Positions 16,874-25,747 of a stretch of DNA of 64,000 nucleotides are shown piece after piece. The stretch is taken from contig NZ_UNOZ01000007.1 in NCBI RefSeq assembly GCF_900536025.1, positions 207,861-271,860 of the forward strand, given 5' to 3'. Numbering within the stretch: the stretch's first letter is position 1; every line of letters begins with the position of its first letter. The translations under genes and the position numbers were made by a program. Below the pieces are notes generated by a model, which saw only the letters and a list, made by a program, of their open reading frames with translations, did not search any database and was not told the DNA's origin. This DNA comes from Pseudomonas reidholzensis (GTDB taxonomy: Bacteria > Pseudomonadota > Gammaproteobacteria > Pseudomonadales > Pseudomonadaceae).

Positions 16874-17575
16874 ATGCGCAAAACTGCGACGATCATGGCC
16901 CTGCTGGCGCTTTCCGGCTGCTCCACCCACACCGGGCAGACCGGCGAGATGATCGCCGACTCCGCCAAGGACGGTGATGTCATAGGCGTGGGGCTCATGA
17001 CTGCCACCCTGCCCTTCATGCTTGTCATGGACGTCTTCACCTTGGGCAACACCTTGGACGATGACGACATGGAAAGTCTCGCCACAGCCGTGGAGGCATC
17101 GGCCGACACCTACTCCGCGAGCCCTGCAGTGGCCAGTGAGGAAACGGCAGTTGCTACCCATCAATCCTATGCGGCGAGCGATACCCAAGAATCTGCCTCG
17201 ATGCGTTCCGGGCAATCCTCCGAGCCAGCCCGTGCCGGGAGCCAGGATGAGCTGATTGCGTCACTCAAGGCCCATGCCTTGCCGAACTGCGTGGTGTATC
17301 GCGATAGCCGTTTCTACAACGTCTGCGATTTCGATATCGAGCTCAGCTTCTGTATCAATAGCCCCGCGCCGTTCGATAAGGCGCCGCTGACCGATGCGGG
17401 TGCGGCCTATGATTGTGCAAAGGACCAGTACGGCTTGTGGACGATTGATGCAGGCAACGCGATGGCTGGCACGTTCACGGGAGAGGGGGCTACGTTCGGC
17501 GCATGCAAACGCCCGTATTCGCCAGTGAGAATAAAAGGGATAGTGGGCGGCGCCGACCACTTTGGGTGCAAATAG
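16874..17575 (+). CDS. Putative lipoprotein of unknown function
   Basis: A 233-residue protein starting MRKTATIMALLALSGCSTH, a signal peptide with lipobox LSGC (lipidated C16), so an envelope lipoprotein. ACAGGAATC precedes the ATG. A second hydrophobic segment (GVGLMTATLPFMLVMDVFTL) follows, then an acidic Ser/Ala-rich linker, and a C-terminal domain with five cysteines (C157, C166, C178 region onward) that may form disulfides in the periplasm. Family not recognised. Confidence 0.7.
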   Translation: MRKTATIMALLALSGCSTHTGQTGEMIADSAKDGDVIGVGLMTATLPFMLVMDVFTLGNTLDDDDMESLATAVEASADTYSASPAVASEETAVATHQSYAASDTQESASMRSGQSSEPARAGSQDELIASLKAHALPNCVVYRDSRFYNVCDFDIELSFCINSPAPFDKAPLTDAGAAYDCAKDQYGLWTIDAGNAMAGTFTGEGATFGACKRPYSPVRIKGIVGGADHFGCK

Positions 17576-17622
17576 CAGACACTGATCTCCTTGTCCCAAG
17601 GCTCTGCTGTGAACGATGGTGA

Positions 17623-17862
17623 TCAGAATGATGAGCGGACTCGCAGCCATTCCTCCCAGCACTTTTCTGGAACGATGTCTTCATAACCCCGCTCTTTTTC
17701 CATCGCAAAGGCGGCACTGAAGGGCACTGCCATCGCGGTGGCATTATCTCGAATCTCGAGCACCTCCGCTTCGCTGAGCGGGGAGCCTTTGCGATCTTCC
17801 GCCGCCTTGAGCAGGGTGACGAGCGCAGGTATGAAAATCAGACATAGCGGGTCTGTAGACAA
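17623..17862 (-). CDS. Small hypothetical protein with TTG start
   Basis: A 79-residue soluble protein. GAGGGAAACC immediately precedes the TTG at 17862, a well-placed ribosome site, so TTG is accepted. Its pattern of a short helix, then SPLSEAEVLEIRDNATAMAV, then YEDIVPEKCWEEW near the C-terminus resembles small conserved proteins of pseudomonads. No function known. Confidence 0.6.
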   Translation of the reverse strand: MSTDPLCLIFIPALVTLLKAAEDRKGSPLSEAEVLEIRDNATAMAVPFSAAFAMEKERGYEDIVPEKCWEEWLRVRSSF

Positions 17863-17970
17863 AGGTTTCCCTCATGCGAAGCGTGATCTGGATTAGCTGA
17901 TCCGGATTATAGAACCGAGCAAAGGCAAAGCGCGCACCCATCATGGCTGCCATGTTTAAAGGTCACGGCG

Positions 17971-18240
17971 GACCGCTATGGCTCGATAGCAGCCCTCAAC
18001 GACCGGCTGCTATCAACCCATAGCTGCCACTGCGACAGTACTGCGCTTGCTCATTTTCCGAGGCCGGCGAAAATCCTGTGGGAGCGGGTTTACCCGCGAA
18101 GCAGGCAACGCGGAGGATGGCACGGGCTTCGCCCGTGTTCGCGGGTAAACCCGCTCCCACAGAGATCACCTCAGACACGACTGGCAGCTATGGATCGAAT
18201 GCCGCCAGATGTGAATAACTGCTATTGACCCATAGCGGAC
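17971..18240. repeat. Two inverted pairs of a CCATAGC-type intergenic repeat flanking a REP pair
   Basis: A roughly 24-base unit related to GGCAGCTATGGGTCGATAGC occurs at 17971-17994, inverted at 18005-18028, again at 18183-18206 and inverted at 18217-18240. Pairs are separated by about 10 bases. A REP pair (18075-18162) lies between them. The same unit recurs at 22966-23057. The 410-base gap 17863-18272 holds nothing else recognised. Confidence 0.7.
18075..18162. repeat. Pair of inverted REP elements
   Basis: CTGTGGGAGCGGGTTTACCC and the reverse GGGTAAACCCGCTCCCACAG face each other across about 45 bases, the variant REP core common in Pseudomonas. Confidence 0.9.
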
Positions 18241-18272
18241 AGCCCCAGCCGCGCTGCAGCCAAGAGGAGGCC

Positions 18273-19406
18273 TTAGTTCACTATCACTTCGTCCAATGCC
18301 TGTTCAAGGGTGCTGACCGTGCGCTCGATATTGTGCAGTTTTTCGAGCCCGAACAGACCGATACGGAAGGTCTGGAAGTCGGCCGGTTCGTCACATTGCA
18401 ACGGCACTCCGGCGGCTATCTGCAGGCCGTGTTCTGCAAATTTCTTACCGTTCTTGATGTCGGCATCATCGGTATAGCTCACCACGACGCCGGGGGCCTG
18501 AAAGCCGGCTGCGGCCACGCTTTTGATGCCTTTGCCGGTCAACAGGGCGCGCACCCGATCGCCCAGGGCCTGTTGTTCACCGCGGAGCTTGTCGAAACCG
18601 TAGGCGTGCATCTCGTTCATCACGTCGTTGAATCGCGCCAGAGCATCGCTGGGCATGGTCGCATGGTAAGCATGCCCGCCCTGTTCGTAGGCCTGCATGA
18701 TCTGCAGCCACTTTTTCAGGTCGCAGGCAAAGCTGCTGCTCTGCGTCTGCTCGATGCGCTCGAGTGCCAAGGCACTGAGCATCACCAGCGCGCAGCAAGG
18801 GGAGGCGCTCCAGCCTTTTTGCGGTGCGCTGATCAGCAGGTCGACTGCGCACTTTTGCATATCAACCCACAGCGTGCCTGAGGCGATGCAGTCCAGCACG
18901 AACAGCCCACCCACTGCATGCACGGCGTCGCCAATGGCCCGCAAGTAATCGTCGGGCAGGATAATCCCGGATGAGGTTTCAACGTGGGGGGCAAAGACAA
19001 TCTGCGGCCTGTGCGCCTCAATGGCGGCCAGCACTTCGTCCAGAGGCGGGGGCGCGTAGGCTGCCTGGCGAGCCGTGTCGACCGGTCGGGCTTTCAGCAC
19101 CGTGGTGGCCGCCGGGATGTTGCCCATCTCAAGGATCTGGCTCCAGCGATAACTGAACCAACCGTTGCGGACCACCAGGCACTGCTGGCCGGTGGCAAAC
19201 TGTCGCGCTACCGATTCCATGCCGAATGTACCGCTGCCCGGCACGACTGCAACAGCCTGGGCGTTATAGACCTGTTTAAGGGTCCTGGAAATGTTCTTCA
19301 TCACGCCTTGAAATGTCTGCGACATGTGATTGAGCGAGCGGTCGGTGTAGACCACCGAGTACTCGACCAGCCCCTCAGGATCAATACTTGGATAGAGCTT
19401 TGACAT
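18273..19406 (-). CDS. Class V PLP-dependent aminotransferase (alanine-glyoxylate type)
   Basis: A 377-residue fold-type I enzyme. PLP-binding residues are visible: D172 in GGLFVLDCIASGTLWVD and the Schiff-base lysine K197 in LISAPQKGWSASP; the early VVPGSGTFGMESVARQ loop binds the phosphate. This group includes alanine-, serine- and 2-aminoethylphosphonate-type transaminases; the exact amino donor is not clear. AAAGGAATC precedes the ATG. It diverges from a GNAT-cupin pair across 250 bases. In that gap no operator was found. Confidence 0.8.
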   Translation of the reverse strand: MSKLYPSIDPEGLVEYSVVYTDRSLNHMSQTFQGVMKNISRTLKQVYNAQAVAVVPGSGTFGMESVARQFATGQQCLVVRNGWFSYRWSQILEMGNIPAATTVLKARPVDTARQAAYAPPPLDEVLAAIEAHRPQIVFAPHVETSSGIILPDDYLRAIGDAVHAVGGLFVLDCIASGTLWVDMQKCAVDLLISAPQKGWSASPCCALVMLSALALERIEQTQSSSFACDLKKWLQIMQAYEQGGHAYHATMPSDALARFNDVMNEMHAYGFDKLRGEQQALGDRVRALLTGKGIKSVAAAGFQAPGVVVSYTDDADIKNGKKFAEHGLQIAAGVPLQCDEPADFQTFRIGLFGLEKLHNIERTVSTLEQALDEVIVN

Positions 19407-19656
19407 GGGGTGATTCCTTTGGCGGAGATGTCATTGGTATGGACCCTGTCCTAAGCCTTGGCAAATGAGAGGTTGGCGTTCAAGTTAGCAGATTCAAATC
19501 GTCACGCAGCGTGCTTTGAGCATGGGGCAGCGTCGCACGCCGTGCCGAAGGTGTTCGCCCAGAGCATGATGGCAACCGTTCAACCCGCCTACCCTGCCCC
19601 CTGTCAAAGGCGTAATCCTTGAAAACTAACCCCCCGATCCCATGGGAGCACTGTAC

Positions 19657-20250
19657 ATGCCTGTCGACTTCAGACCCGCTCAAGCCTCGGACGCGCACGA
19701 TATTGCGCGCTTCTTTCAACTGACATCGGAGGGCATGGCCGATTACATATGGAGCAAGCTTGCCGCGCCTGGCGAGGCATTGCTGAGCGTCGGTGCGTCT
19801 CGCTATGCCAGGGAACAGGGCGACTTTTCCTACAAGAACTGCCTGATGGCCACTTTCGAAGGGCGCGTCATCGGCATGATGCACAGCTATACCTTGCGCG
19901 AGACCCCTGACAGGCCTGTCGAGACAGACACGGTCCTCGCGCCCTATTCCGACATGGAAATACCCGACACCTTGTACATATCCAGCCTGGCCCTGGATGA
20001 GGCCTGGCGCAGCCAGGGGCTGGGCGTCCAGTTTCTTCGCCACGCCCAGCAGCGCGCTGAGGACGCTGGCCTGGATGGGCTATGCCTGATCGATTATGCA
20101 GAAAACCACGGTGCACGCCGCTTCTACGAACGTCACGGTTTTCAGATTGTTAAAACCTGCCAGATCGTTGCGCACCCGATGCTGGGCGTAACCGGTGAAG
20201 CCTATTTGATGTATCGCCCTACCCACAACGTGCTCGAGAAAAAACCATGA
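19657..20250 (+). CDS. GNAT family N-acetyltransferase
   Basis: A 197-residue acetyltransferase. LYISSLALDEAWRSQGLGVQ holds the acetyl-CoA motif A, followed by GARRFYERHGFQIVKTCQIV. GGGAGC lies before the ATG at 19657, preferred over an ATG five codons earlier. The stop overlaps the cupin start by four bases (ATGA), so the two are coupled. Opposite lies a class V aminotransferase, suggesting an amino-acid or amine substrate. Confidence 0.8.
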   Translation: MPVDFRPAQASDAHDIARFFQLTSEGMADYIWSKLAAPGEALLSVGASRYAREQGDFSYKNCLMATFEGRVIGMMHSYTLRETPDRPVETDTVLAPYSDMEIPDTLYISSLALDEAWRSQGLGVQFLRHAQQRAEDAGLDGLCLIDYAENHGARRFYERHGFQIVKTCQIVAHPMLGVTGEAYLMYRPTHNVLEKKP

Positions 20251-20606
20251 ACAATAAACTGACCGTGTTCCGCGAACTGGATATCCAACCGGTGCGCGAC
20301 CTTCCCTTTTTTGAAGAGGTCCTGGAAGGCACCCCTCATACGCTGACGTCCAAGTACTATCACGATGAACAGCAAGGTCGCATTTCCGGAGAGTGGGAAG
20401 CCAGCACCGGAGCGTGGCGCATCGACTACAAAGTCTGGGAGTTCTGCCATGTTCTGAGTGGATGCTGCGTCATCGAGCTTGAGGGGTGCGCCCCCATCAG
20501 ACTGGCCGCTGGCGACACGTTCATTCTCGAACCGGGCGCCAAGGGCAAGTGGACCGTGCTGGAAGACATGAAAAAGAACTTCGTGATCCTCTTGCCCGCG
20601 AGCTAG
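20247..20606 (+). CDS. Small cupin domain protein
   Basis: A 119-residue single cupin. The core reads VWEFCHVLSGCCVIELEGC then RLAAGDTFILEPGAKGKWTV, matching the DUF861-like cupins related to ureidoglycine aminohydrolase C-terminal domains. The usual metal histidine cluster is poorly kept (one histidine in EFCHVLSG), so catalytic activity is uncertain. It is translated in tandem with the GNAT gene. Confidence 0.75.
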   Translation: MNNKLTVFRELDIQPVRDLPFFEEVLEGTPHTLTSKYYHDEQQGRISGEWEASTGAWRIDYKVWEFCHVLSGCCVIELEGCAPIRLAAGDTFILEPGAKGKWTVLEDMKKNFVILLPAS

Positions 20607-20816
20607 GCACCGGGTCGCGTTTCATCGAGCGCCGCGCAAGGACAGGCCACAACAGCCCTCTACCTCATGGCTGCGCTGTCACGCCTACAACTGAGCCTTT
20701 GTGGGAGCACCCGAACCCGCTGATAGGGAAAGGTCTATCCCCAGAATGCCAAAGGCCCAGCAGATGCCGGGCCTCAGGTGTTTACCGCAATGTGCGCGTG
20801 GGTTGCGCTAGAGTGA

Positions 20817-22700
20817 TCAGGATTTCTCCAGGAACGCCCGTCGAATGCCGGTTGTGTTTTCCTCCTGAAGCATCAGCCTCATCATCTTCTCACCCCAGTG
20901 AATCCCCGCCGCCTTGTACCGAATGATCGCAATCGTGAGGGAGAGCAAATAGATCTGAGGGGTAATCACCACGAACCACGCGAACACCTGGCCCATATTC
21001 AGGTGAAAGGTCGGGATCAACGATGAGAACTGCAGTGGAACGAACTGGGAGGGATGCAGCGCCATGAACATCTGCACAACCGCCATGCTCGGCACTGCAA
21101 GAATCAACGCCTTCAGGAACGAACCGGTAGTCCAGTTCCACAGCCTCGGCGCAAGCAGAGGGAGGGTGAAGCGGTTGAACAGCAGGGCGGCAAGCATCCA
21201 GCACGCGATAAGCAGGTAGTCGATGTCGTACCTGAACCGGTCAAAGAAATACTGCATTGGGCTCATGAATGCGTCCGAAACCCCTTTGGGGTCCACCAGC
21301 ACCGCAAGAAGCCCAAGACACCACTCGGCCTTGCTGTGCTCGTTGGTTGCGTCCATGTGCAGGATGCTCATCAGCCCGTAGAGGACGAACAGCACCCCGA
21401 ACAACGCGTTGGCCAACCCAAACACTGCGCTCCAGCGAAACTGCTTGAACGAGGTCAGAATATGGAGCGTGGAGAGGTTGCGGGCCATGGAAAACGCCAT
21501 GGCATCACTCGAGGTGATGATCCCCTTGCGAACCGGCGAGCATTCATCCAGGCCTTTGCCCTTGGCCTGCTCGCTGACCAGCTCACGCGCGATCTTGCTG
21601 CTCGATGCCTGGAACACCTGCTTGAGGTTCTTGTGATCCTGCACGCCCTCCAATGTCTTCTTGAAACCCCCGCTGAGGATATTGTCCAGGAACACAGGGA
21701 CCAGCGCCGGCCCAATGAACTGGCAGGTGCCGTTCATGCCCTGGAAGCCAACCTGCGCCTGCGCAGCCACGACGTGCCCGGTACCAACGAACACATTCGG
21801 GTTCTCATTGGCGCGCTCGTAGCGGTCGACACTGAAGACGGTGCTGCACTCGGGGGCGTTCATCATCTCCTTCAGGGCTGGCGCAAGCCATGGCGCAGTG
21901 AGGTTCTTCCAGCCGTACGAAACCTTGGTCTGGGCATAGACGTTCAGGTTGTATTCGTAGGTCAGCTGGCACGCGCCCCTGCAGCTGCTGCATTGGACTT
22001 CGCCCTGGTGGCATTGCTGGCAGTTCTGCCTGCCTGCCCCGTTGCACCCGTTACAGGTCATGGTGCCTGTCGCATGGCAGCGATAGCAGGGGCTACCTGT
22101 TTTGCCGGTACCGTAGCACTGGTTGCAGCGGTCGCCCATTCTCGCGCCAGAGCCACCGCATCCAGTGCAATAACGACTGTGCGAGGTGTTCCCGGTGCCG
22201 CTGCAGTTAGTGCAATGCATCCGGGGATGGCCATTACATTCGCGGCAGGTGTGGTACATCGTGCCGTTACAGGTGGAGCAATCATGCTTGCCCCGTCCGT
22301 TGCACCCCCGACAGTCCTCTACGGTATAGCAGTATGCGTCATCGCTGAGGATCAGATGCTTGGTGACAGGCTCCCGGTAGAGCTCTGCATTCCCCTTGAG
22401 GTGACCTTGCATGAGGTCGCGCATGTAGGTCGCATCACTGAAGATCTGTTCGTGGCGCTGAGCCAGAACCTCACCAATGTACTCCCGACTATAAGACGGG
22501 CCTGCCGCGTACTGAACCTGACGGCTCACGGGTTCGCTTGTGTAGGAAGCGGTCACCGTATAGGTGATGTCAGCCCTGTGATTTTCGATTTCCTTGACCG
22601 CAAATGGGTCTGTGACTGCTACGCCAAAGGCATGCTCCGCTTTTGACTTGAGCGAATGCGCGATGTCACTTGGTTTGAATCCATCTGTTGCTGCTGCCAT
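20817..22700 (-). CDS. Membrane protein with a long DnaJ-like zinc-finger region
   Basis: A 627-residue protein. Residues 130-240 hold ten CxxC motifs at about 8-14 residue spacing, many as CxxCxGxG (for example CRGCNGRG, CTNCSGTG, CNQCYGTG, CNGCNGAG), the pattern of the DnaJ cysteine-rich domain, which has four. A soluble stretch (about 250-430) follows, then about four transmembrane helices to the C-terminus. There is no J domain. The ATG at 22700 is chosen; a GTG at 22823 is possible. Zinc binding is expected; function unknown. It stands alone, flanked by short repeats, so it may be accessory. Confidence 0.65.
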   Translation of the reverse strand: MAAATDGFKPSDIAHSLKSKAEHAFGVAVTDPFAVKEIENHRADITYTVTASYTSEPVSRQVQYAAGPSYSREYIGEVLAQRHEQIFSDATYMRDLMQGHLKGNAELYREPVTKHLILSDDAYCYTVEDCRGCNGRGKHDCSTCNGTMYHTCRECNGHPRMHCTNCSGTGNTSHSRYCTGCGGSGARMGDRCNQCYGTGKTGSPCYRCHATGTMTCNGCNGAGRQNCQQCHQGEVQCSSCRGACQLTYEYNLNVYAQTKVSYGWKNLTAPWLAPALKEMMNAPECSTVFSVDRYERANENPNVFVGTGHVVAAQAQVGFQGMNGTCQFIGPALVPVFLDNILSGGFKKTLEGVQDHKNLKQVFQASSSKIARELVSEQAKGKGLDECSPVRKGIITSSDAMAFSMARNLSTLHILTSFKQFRWSAVFGLANALFGVLFVLYGLMSILHMDATNEHSKAEWCLGLLAVLVDPKGVSDAFMSPMQYFFDRFRYDIDYLLIACWMLAALLFNRFTLPLLAPRLWNWTTGSFLKALILAVPSMAVVQMFMALHPSQFVPLQFSSLIPTFHLNMGQVFAWFVVITPQIYLLSLTIAIIRYKAAGIHWGEKMMRLMLQEENTTGIRRAFLEKS

Positions 22701-23207
22701 TACCGACCCTGGACCTTGAATACTTTTACGTGGTGCATGCCATTCTGCCACCAACGCTGATGCTCTGGCACCCAATTGAGCGCCTCCAATCACCTGTGCT
22801 AGAGGGCTTGATCCTTGATTCACGCGTGAAAATGCCCAGCGATGCCGGGCATGCTTCGGGCGAGTATCGAAGCAGTTGCGGCTGCGTTCGAGCCGCCATG
22901 CAGGTCTGATGGGTCGAGGTTTTCAAGTAACGGGCAACCATTGAGATAGCTCCCCCTCCAACTCTCCGCTAAGGGTCGATAGCGGTCATCCGCGACTGGC
23001 TGCTTCCGACCCATAGCTGTCATTCGCTGAGGTCAGCTATTGGCCGATAGCAGTCGGTCACAGATGTTGGCCATCGGCTGCATCATGCGTTATTTCTCTC
23101 TGCCTGCTGTTGTGCACGTTAGTCTGCGATATATAGCCTGCCCGCTTGCCGAGTTCGGCAACAGCAGTTTCAGCGGCGTCAGATTTGGATCGTCTATCTC
23201 ACTACGG
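22701..23207. other. Intergenic region with repeat units
   Basis: A 507-base gap between the zinc-finger membrane protein and the SGNH hydrolase. Besides the repeat cluster at 22966-23057, no gene is supported. Confidence 0.5.
22966..23057. repeat. Three alternating units of the CCATAGC-type repeat
   Basis: Units at about 22966-22987 (GGTCGATAGCGGTC), 22998-23021 (inverted, GGCTGCTTCCGACCCATAGC) and 23032-23057 (GCTATTGGCCGATAGCAGTC) alternate in orientation with 10-11 base spacers. They match the units at 17971-18240. Confidence 0.7.
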
Positions 23208-24086
23208 TCACAGTCGAATTTCATATCCTGCTGCTTTTGCAATTTCCTGCGCGGTTGCTCTGGCGCCTGCTTGCGTGGGATGGAAAGCCGCGCCATGTTG
23301 CGGGCTTAGGCCATTTGTCCAAGGCTCACGCGCGCAAGCATCATGACCTTTACCGATCGTCGCCATATCGACCAGCTTCGCGCCACCTGCCAATGCCGCT
23401 GCCCGAGTGGCGTTCGCTAGTTGATCGGCCACAGGCCTCATAAGGGCAACCTGCTCCTCAGTGAGATTCAGAGCCTCGCACGTACCTTGTTCCGGTAGAA
23501 CAGCTACGTAGGTAGCCACCACTATCCGGGCCGACGGGGCGCGTTCTCGTATGCCGGTAATGGCTGCTCGAATGTCAGCTTCAACTTTGGCGATATTGCG
23601 CTCAGATAGAAGGTGCGGGGCGGGCATTAATAGCCCTACGACCTTGCCTATAAACCCTCCGCGATTGTGATACCCCATTGCAACGAGATCACCAATGTAA
23701 GAGATGTCATTGCCCCCTGATGTCAGTGTCACCAATTGGGTCGACGATGTGACGGCATCAAGCTGAGGCCCTTGGAAGAACTGTCCGCCGTTCAGTACGT
23801 GTTCCGCTGTGGAGCCGGAGCAAGTCATGTCGACCAGTGACAACCCGGTGGCGCGTGCCAGTTGTTGCGGATAGCCATTCACGCTGCGTTGGCAGGCGAA
23901 CGGGCTCCCGAGTGCTCGATCACCGAGTCCCAGGCCAGCCGCATATGAACTGCCGAGCGCGACGTACTGGGGATCACCAGAGGGCTTGAGCCGTCCTTGA
24001 TAAATTAGAGTAGCCACAATGGCGAGGGTGCAGGCTGCCACCACAGCTGCTACGCCCAGTGAAATACGTTTAACACTGCGGTTCAT
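23208..24086 (-). CDS. SGNH/GDSL-type hydrolase, exported or membrane-anchored
   Basis: A 292-residue protein with an N-terminal hydrophobic segment (about residues 9-29) that anchors or exports it. Block I reads YVALGSSYAAGLG with likely nucleophile S47; block III SGGNDISY gives the oxyanion asparagine; block V AFHPTQAG carries the catalytic histidine. Together they mark an esterase or lipase of the actinobacterial-like SGNH subgroup. Four cysteines may form disulfides. It stands alone beside a decayed alpha/beta hydrolase. Confidence 0.8.
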   Translation of the reverse strand: MNRSVKRISLGVAAVVAACTLAIVATLIYQGRLKPSGDPQYVALGSSYAAGLGLGDRALGSPFACQRSVNGYPQQLARATGLSLVDMTCSGSTAEHVLNGGQFFQGPQLDAVTSSTQLVTLTSGGNDISYIGDLVAMGYHNRGGFIGKVVGLLMPAPHLLSERNIAKVEADIRAAITGIRERAPSARIVVATYVAVLPEQGTCEALNLTEEQVALMRPVADQLANATRAAALAGGAKLVDMATIGKGHDACAREPWTNGLSPQHGAAFHPTQAGARATAQEIAKAAGYEIRL

Positions 24087-24189
24087 TACATATCCTGTTG
24101 CAAGCGCTTATATTGGATCAGCTCAGCCCCTTGGCGTTAGAAGCTGGGGGTATGGCCTTTACATCAGTACGTGGTCAGCCTGTTCAGAT

Positions 24190-24480
24190 TTACTCAGTCT
24201 CGCACTTTTCCCCGAGCACAGACGTGATGAACCGTCGTACTTCTTGGTCGATTTCTTGCCCTTCCGGTGAGCCGGGGAAGCCCGTGTGTGGGCCTGCCTC
24301 TTGCACGTGAAGTTCCGCATTTACCTTGGCTGCGCGCAATGCGCGATGCATGCGCACAGTATTGGAGAGATAAAGGTCTCGCGTGCCAGTTGTTGTCGTT
24401 GATGGCCTCGACCAGTTGCCTTTCGCCGCTGGCATGGACTGGACTGACATATAGAGGGAACAACGCAATGAGGCAAATCG
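24190..24480 (-). pseudogene. Alpha/beta hydrolase remnant (C-terminal part)
   Basis: The minus-strand frame ending at 24190 contains TGTRDLYLSNTVRMHRALRA, then AELHVQEAGPHTGFPGSPEG and IDQEVRRFITSVLGE. This is the C-terminal part of an esterase of the hormone-sensitive-lipase type, with the acid-site strand (GTRDLYLSN) and the histidine loop (EAGPHTGF). Upstream, the homologous sequence is broken across frames and no catalytic serine elbow is present. The gene is therefore a truncated, frameshifted relic. The rest of 24087-24712 holds nothing else recognised. Confidence 0.55.
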
Positions 24481-24712
24481 AGAAAAAGGGTGAGCAGCGG
24501 GCAGCTTTGCGCATGGGGCGGACAGCTCTGAGGGGATGACGGCGGAGCCCACGAAAGGGCTCGGCTAAGACTGCCCTCCGCCACACAAGTTTCACCCCCA
24601 GCGGGTACAAATTTCTCGCTGGAACAATGCCTTAGTTAAAGGCTCACTCCTTCATTTCAAACCGACAAAGCAAGGTCCACGCAGGTGACGTGGCAAGTTG
24701 CACTTCGCCGCC

Positions 24713-25627
24713 TCAGCAATCGTTGCTCAACGTCTCTGTCATCTTCCGCGCCTGCGTACGCAACGCCTCGCAGAACAGATCCACCGCCGCCGATCCTGGC
24801 CTGTGGTCTGGGCGTATCAACATCACCTTGTAAGGCACGCAGACATTCAACTTACGAATCGACAGCCCACGTTGCGCAGCTTCGAGGCCACTCAGCGGGT
24901 TGATGACCGCCACCCCCAGCCCCTGCCGCACCATCGCGCACACCGACGCCGCATTACAGGTCTCGATGACCGTGCGCCTATTCACGCCAGCCGCTCGAAA
25001 ACACTGGTCCAACTGCTGCCGATAAGTGTCCAGGCTGGAGAGGTTGATGAAGTCCACTTCGTGAAAATCACTGAGATCAAGCCGGGGCTTGCGGAGCAAA
25101 GGATGTTGATCCGGCAATACGCAGACCATGCTCGCACTGAACAGCAGTTCAGCAGATGTGCCGCGTGGGGTCTGGTCGACTTCGGTCAGCCCCAGGTCAT
25201 GTTGTTGCGCGACCAAGGACTCTTCCAGCAAGGGAGACTCCTGCGCCGTAATCATCACGCTCACACCCGGATGATCGCGATGAAACCGTTGACACACCTC
25301 GGGCAGCAACGTCTGCGAGAACAGTGGCAAGCAGGTGATGGCCAGCCTCCCATGCTCGAAGTTGCGAATGGCCTGGGCGTAGCGATCGATCCGCTCCAAG
25401 GCGATGTAGGAACGCTCGACCTCCTCGATCAACAACAACGCCTGGGCTGTCGGCTTCAAGCGTCCGCCTTCGCGCTCGAACAGGCACAGCCCGACCAACT
25501 GCTCCAGTCTCGCCAGCTCACGGCTGATGGTGGGTTGAGAGGTGAACAGCAGGCGTGCGGCACCTGTCACGCTGCCGGCGGACATGATGGCTCTGAAAAT
25601 CTCGATATGGCGAAAGGTAAGCTTCAC
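24713..25627 (-). CDS. LysR family regulator divergent from lysA
   Basis: This regulator (about 304 residues) has the N-terminus KLTFRHIEIFRAIMSAGSVT and helix-turn-helix LLFTSQPTISRELARLEQLV, closely like E. coli LysR (NLRHIEIFHAVM, TSQPTVSRELAR). It is divergent from lysA, the same layout as E. coli lysR-lysA, so it probably activates lysA in response to diaminopimelate and lysine levels. The GTG at 25627 gives the usual N-terminus; an ATG at 25675 would add 16 residues including hydrophobic and Cys residues. Confidence 0.8.
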   Translation of the reverse strand: MKLTFRHIEIFRAIMSAGSVTGAARLLFTSQPTISRELARLEQLVGLCLFEREGGRLKPTAQALLLIEEVERSYIALERIDRYAQAIRNFEHGRLAITCLPLFSQTLLPEVCQRFHRDHPGVSVMITAQESPLLEESLVAQQHDLGLTEVDQTPRGTSAELLFSASMVCVLPDQHPLLRKPRLDLSDFHEVDFINLSSLDTYRQQLDQCFRAAGVNRRTVIETCNAASVCAMVRQGLGVAVINPLSGLEAAQRGLSIRKLNVCVPYKVMLIRPDHRPGSAAVDLFCEALRTQARKMTETLSNDC

Positions 25628-25747
25628 GGCAGGCCCACAACAGAACGTAATACCCATATCAGATATGAATAGCATCGCGATAAAAAGCTATTTTTGTAAA
25701 TTGCTTGATGGGTTCAACCTCGTAGCACTTCTGGACGAGGACCTCCC

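Noticed and set aside
21054..22646. 530-residue plus-strand open frame
   Set aside because: Antisense to the Cys-rich membrane protein; its His/Gln/Arg/Ala-rich makeup is typical of a shadow frame.
22701..22823. GTG start giving 41 more residues on the zinc-finger membrane protein
   Set aside because: The ATG at 22700 gives a normal start, and the extension shows no family-like sequence, though it cannot be fully excluded.
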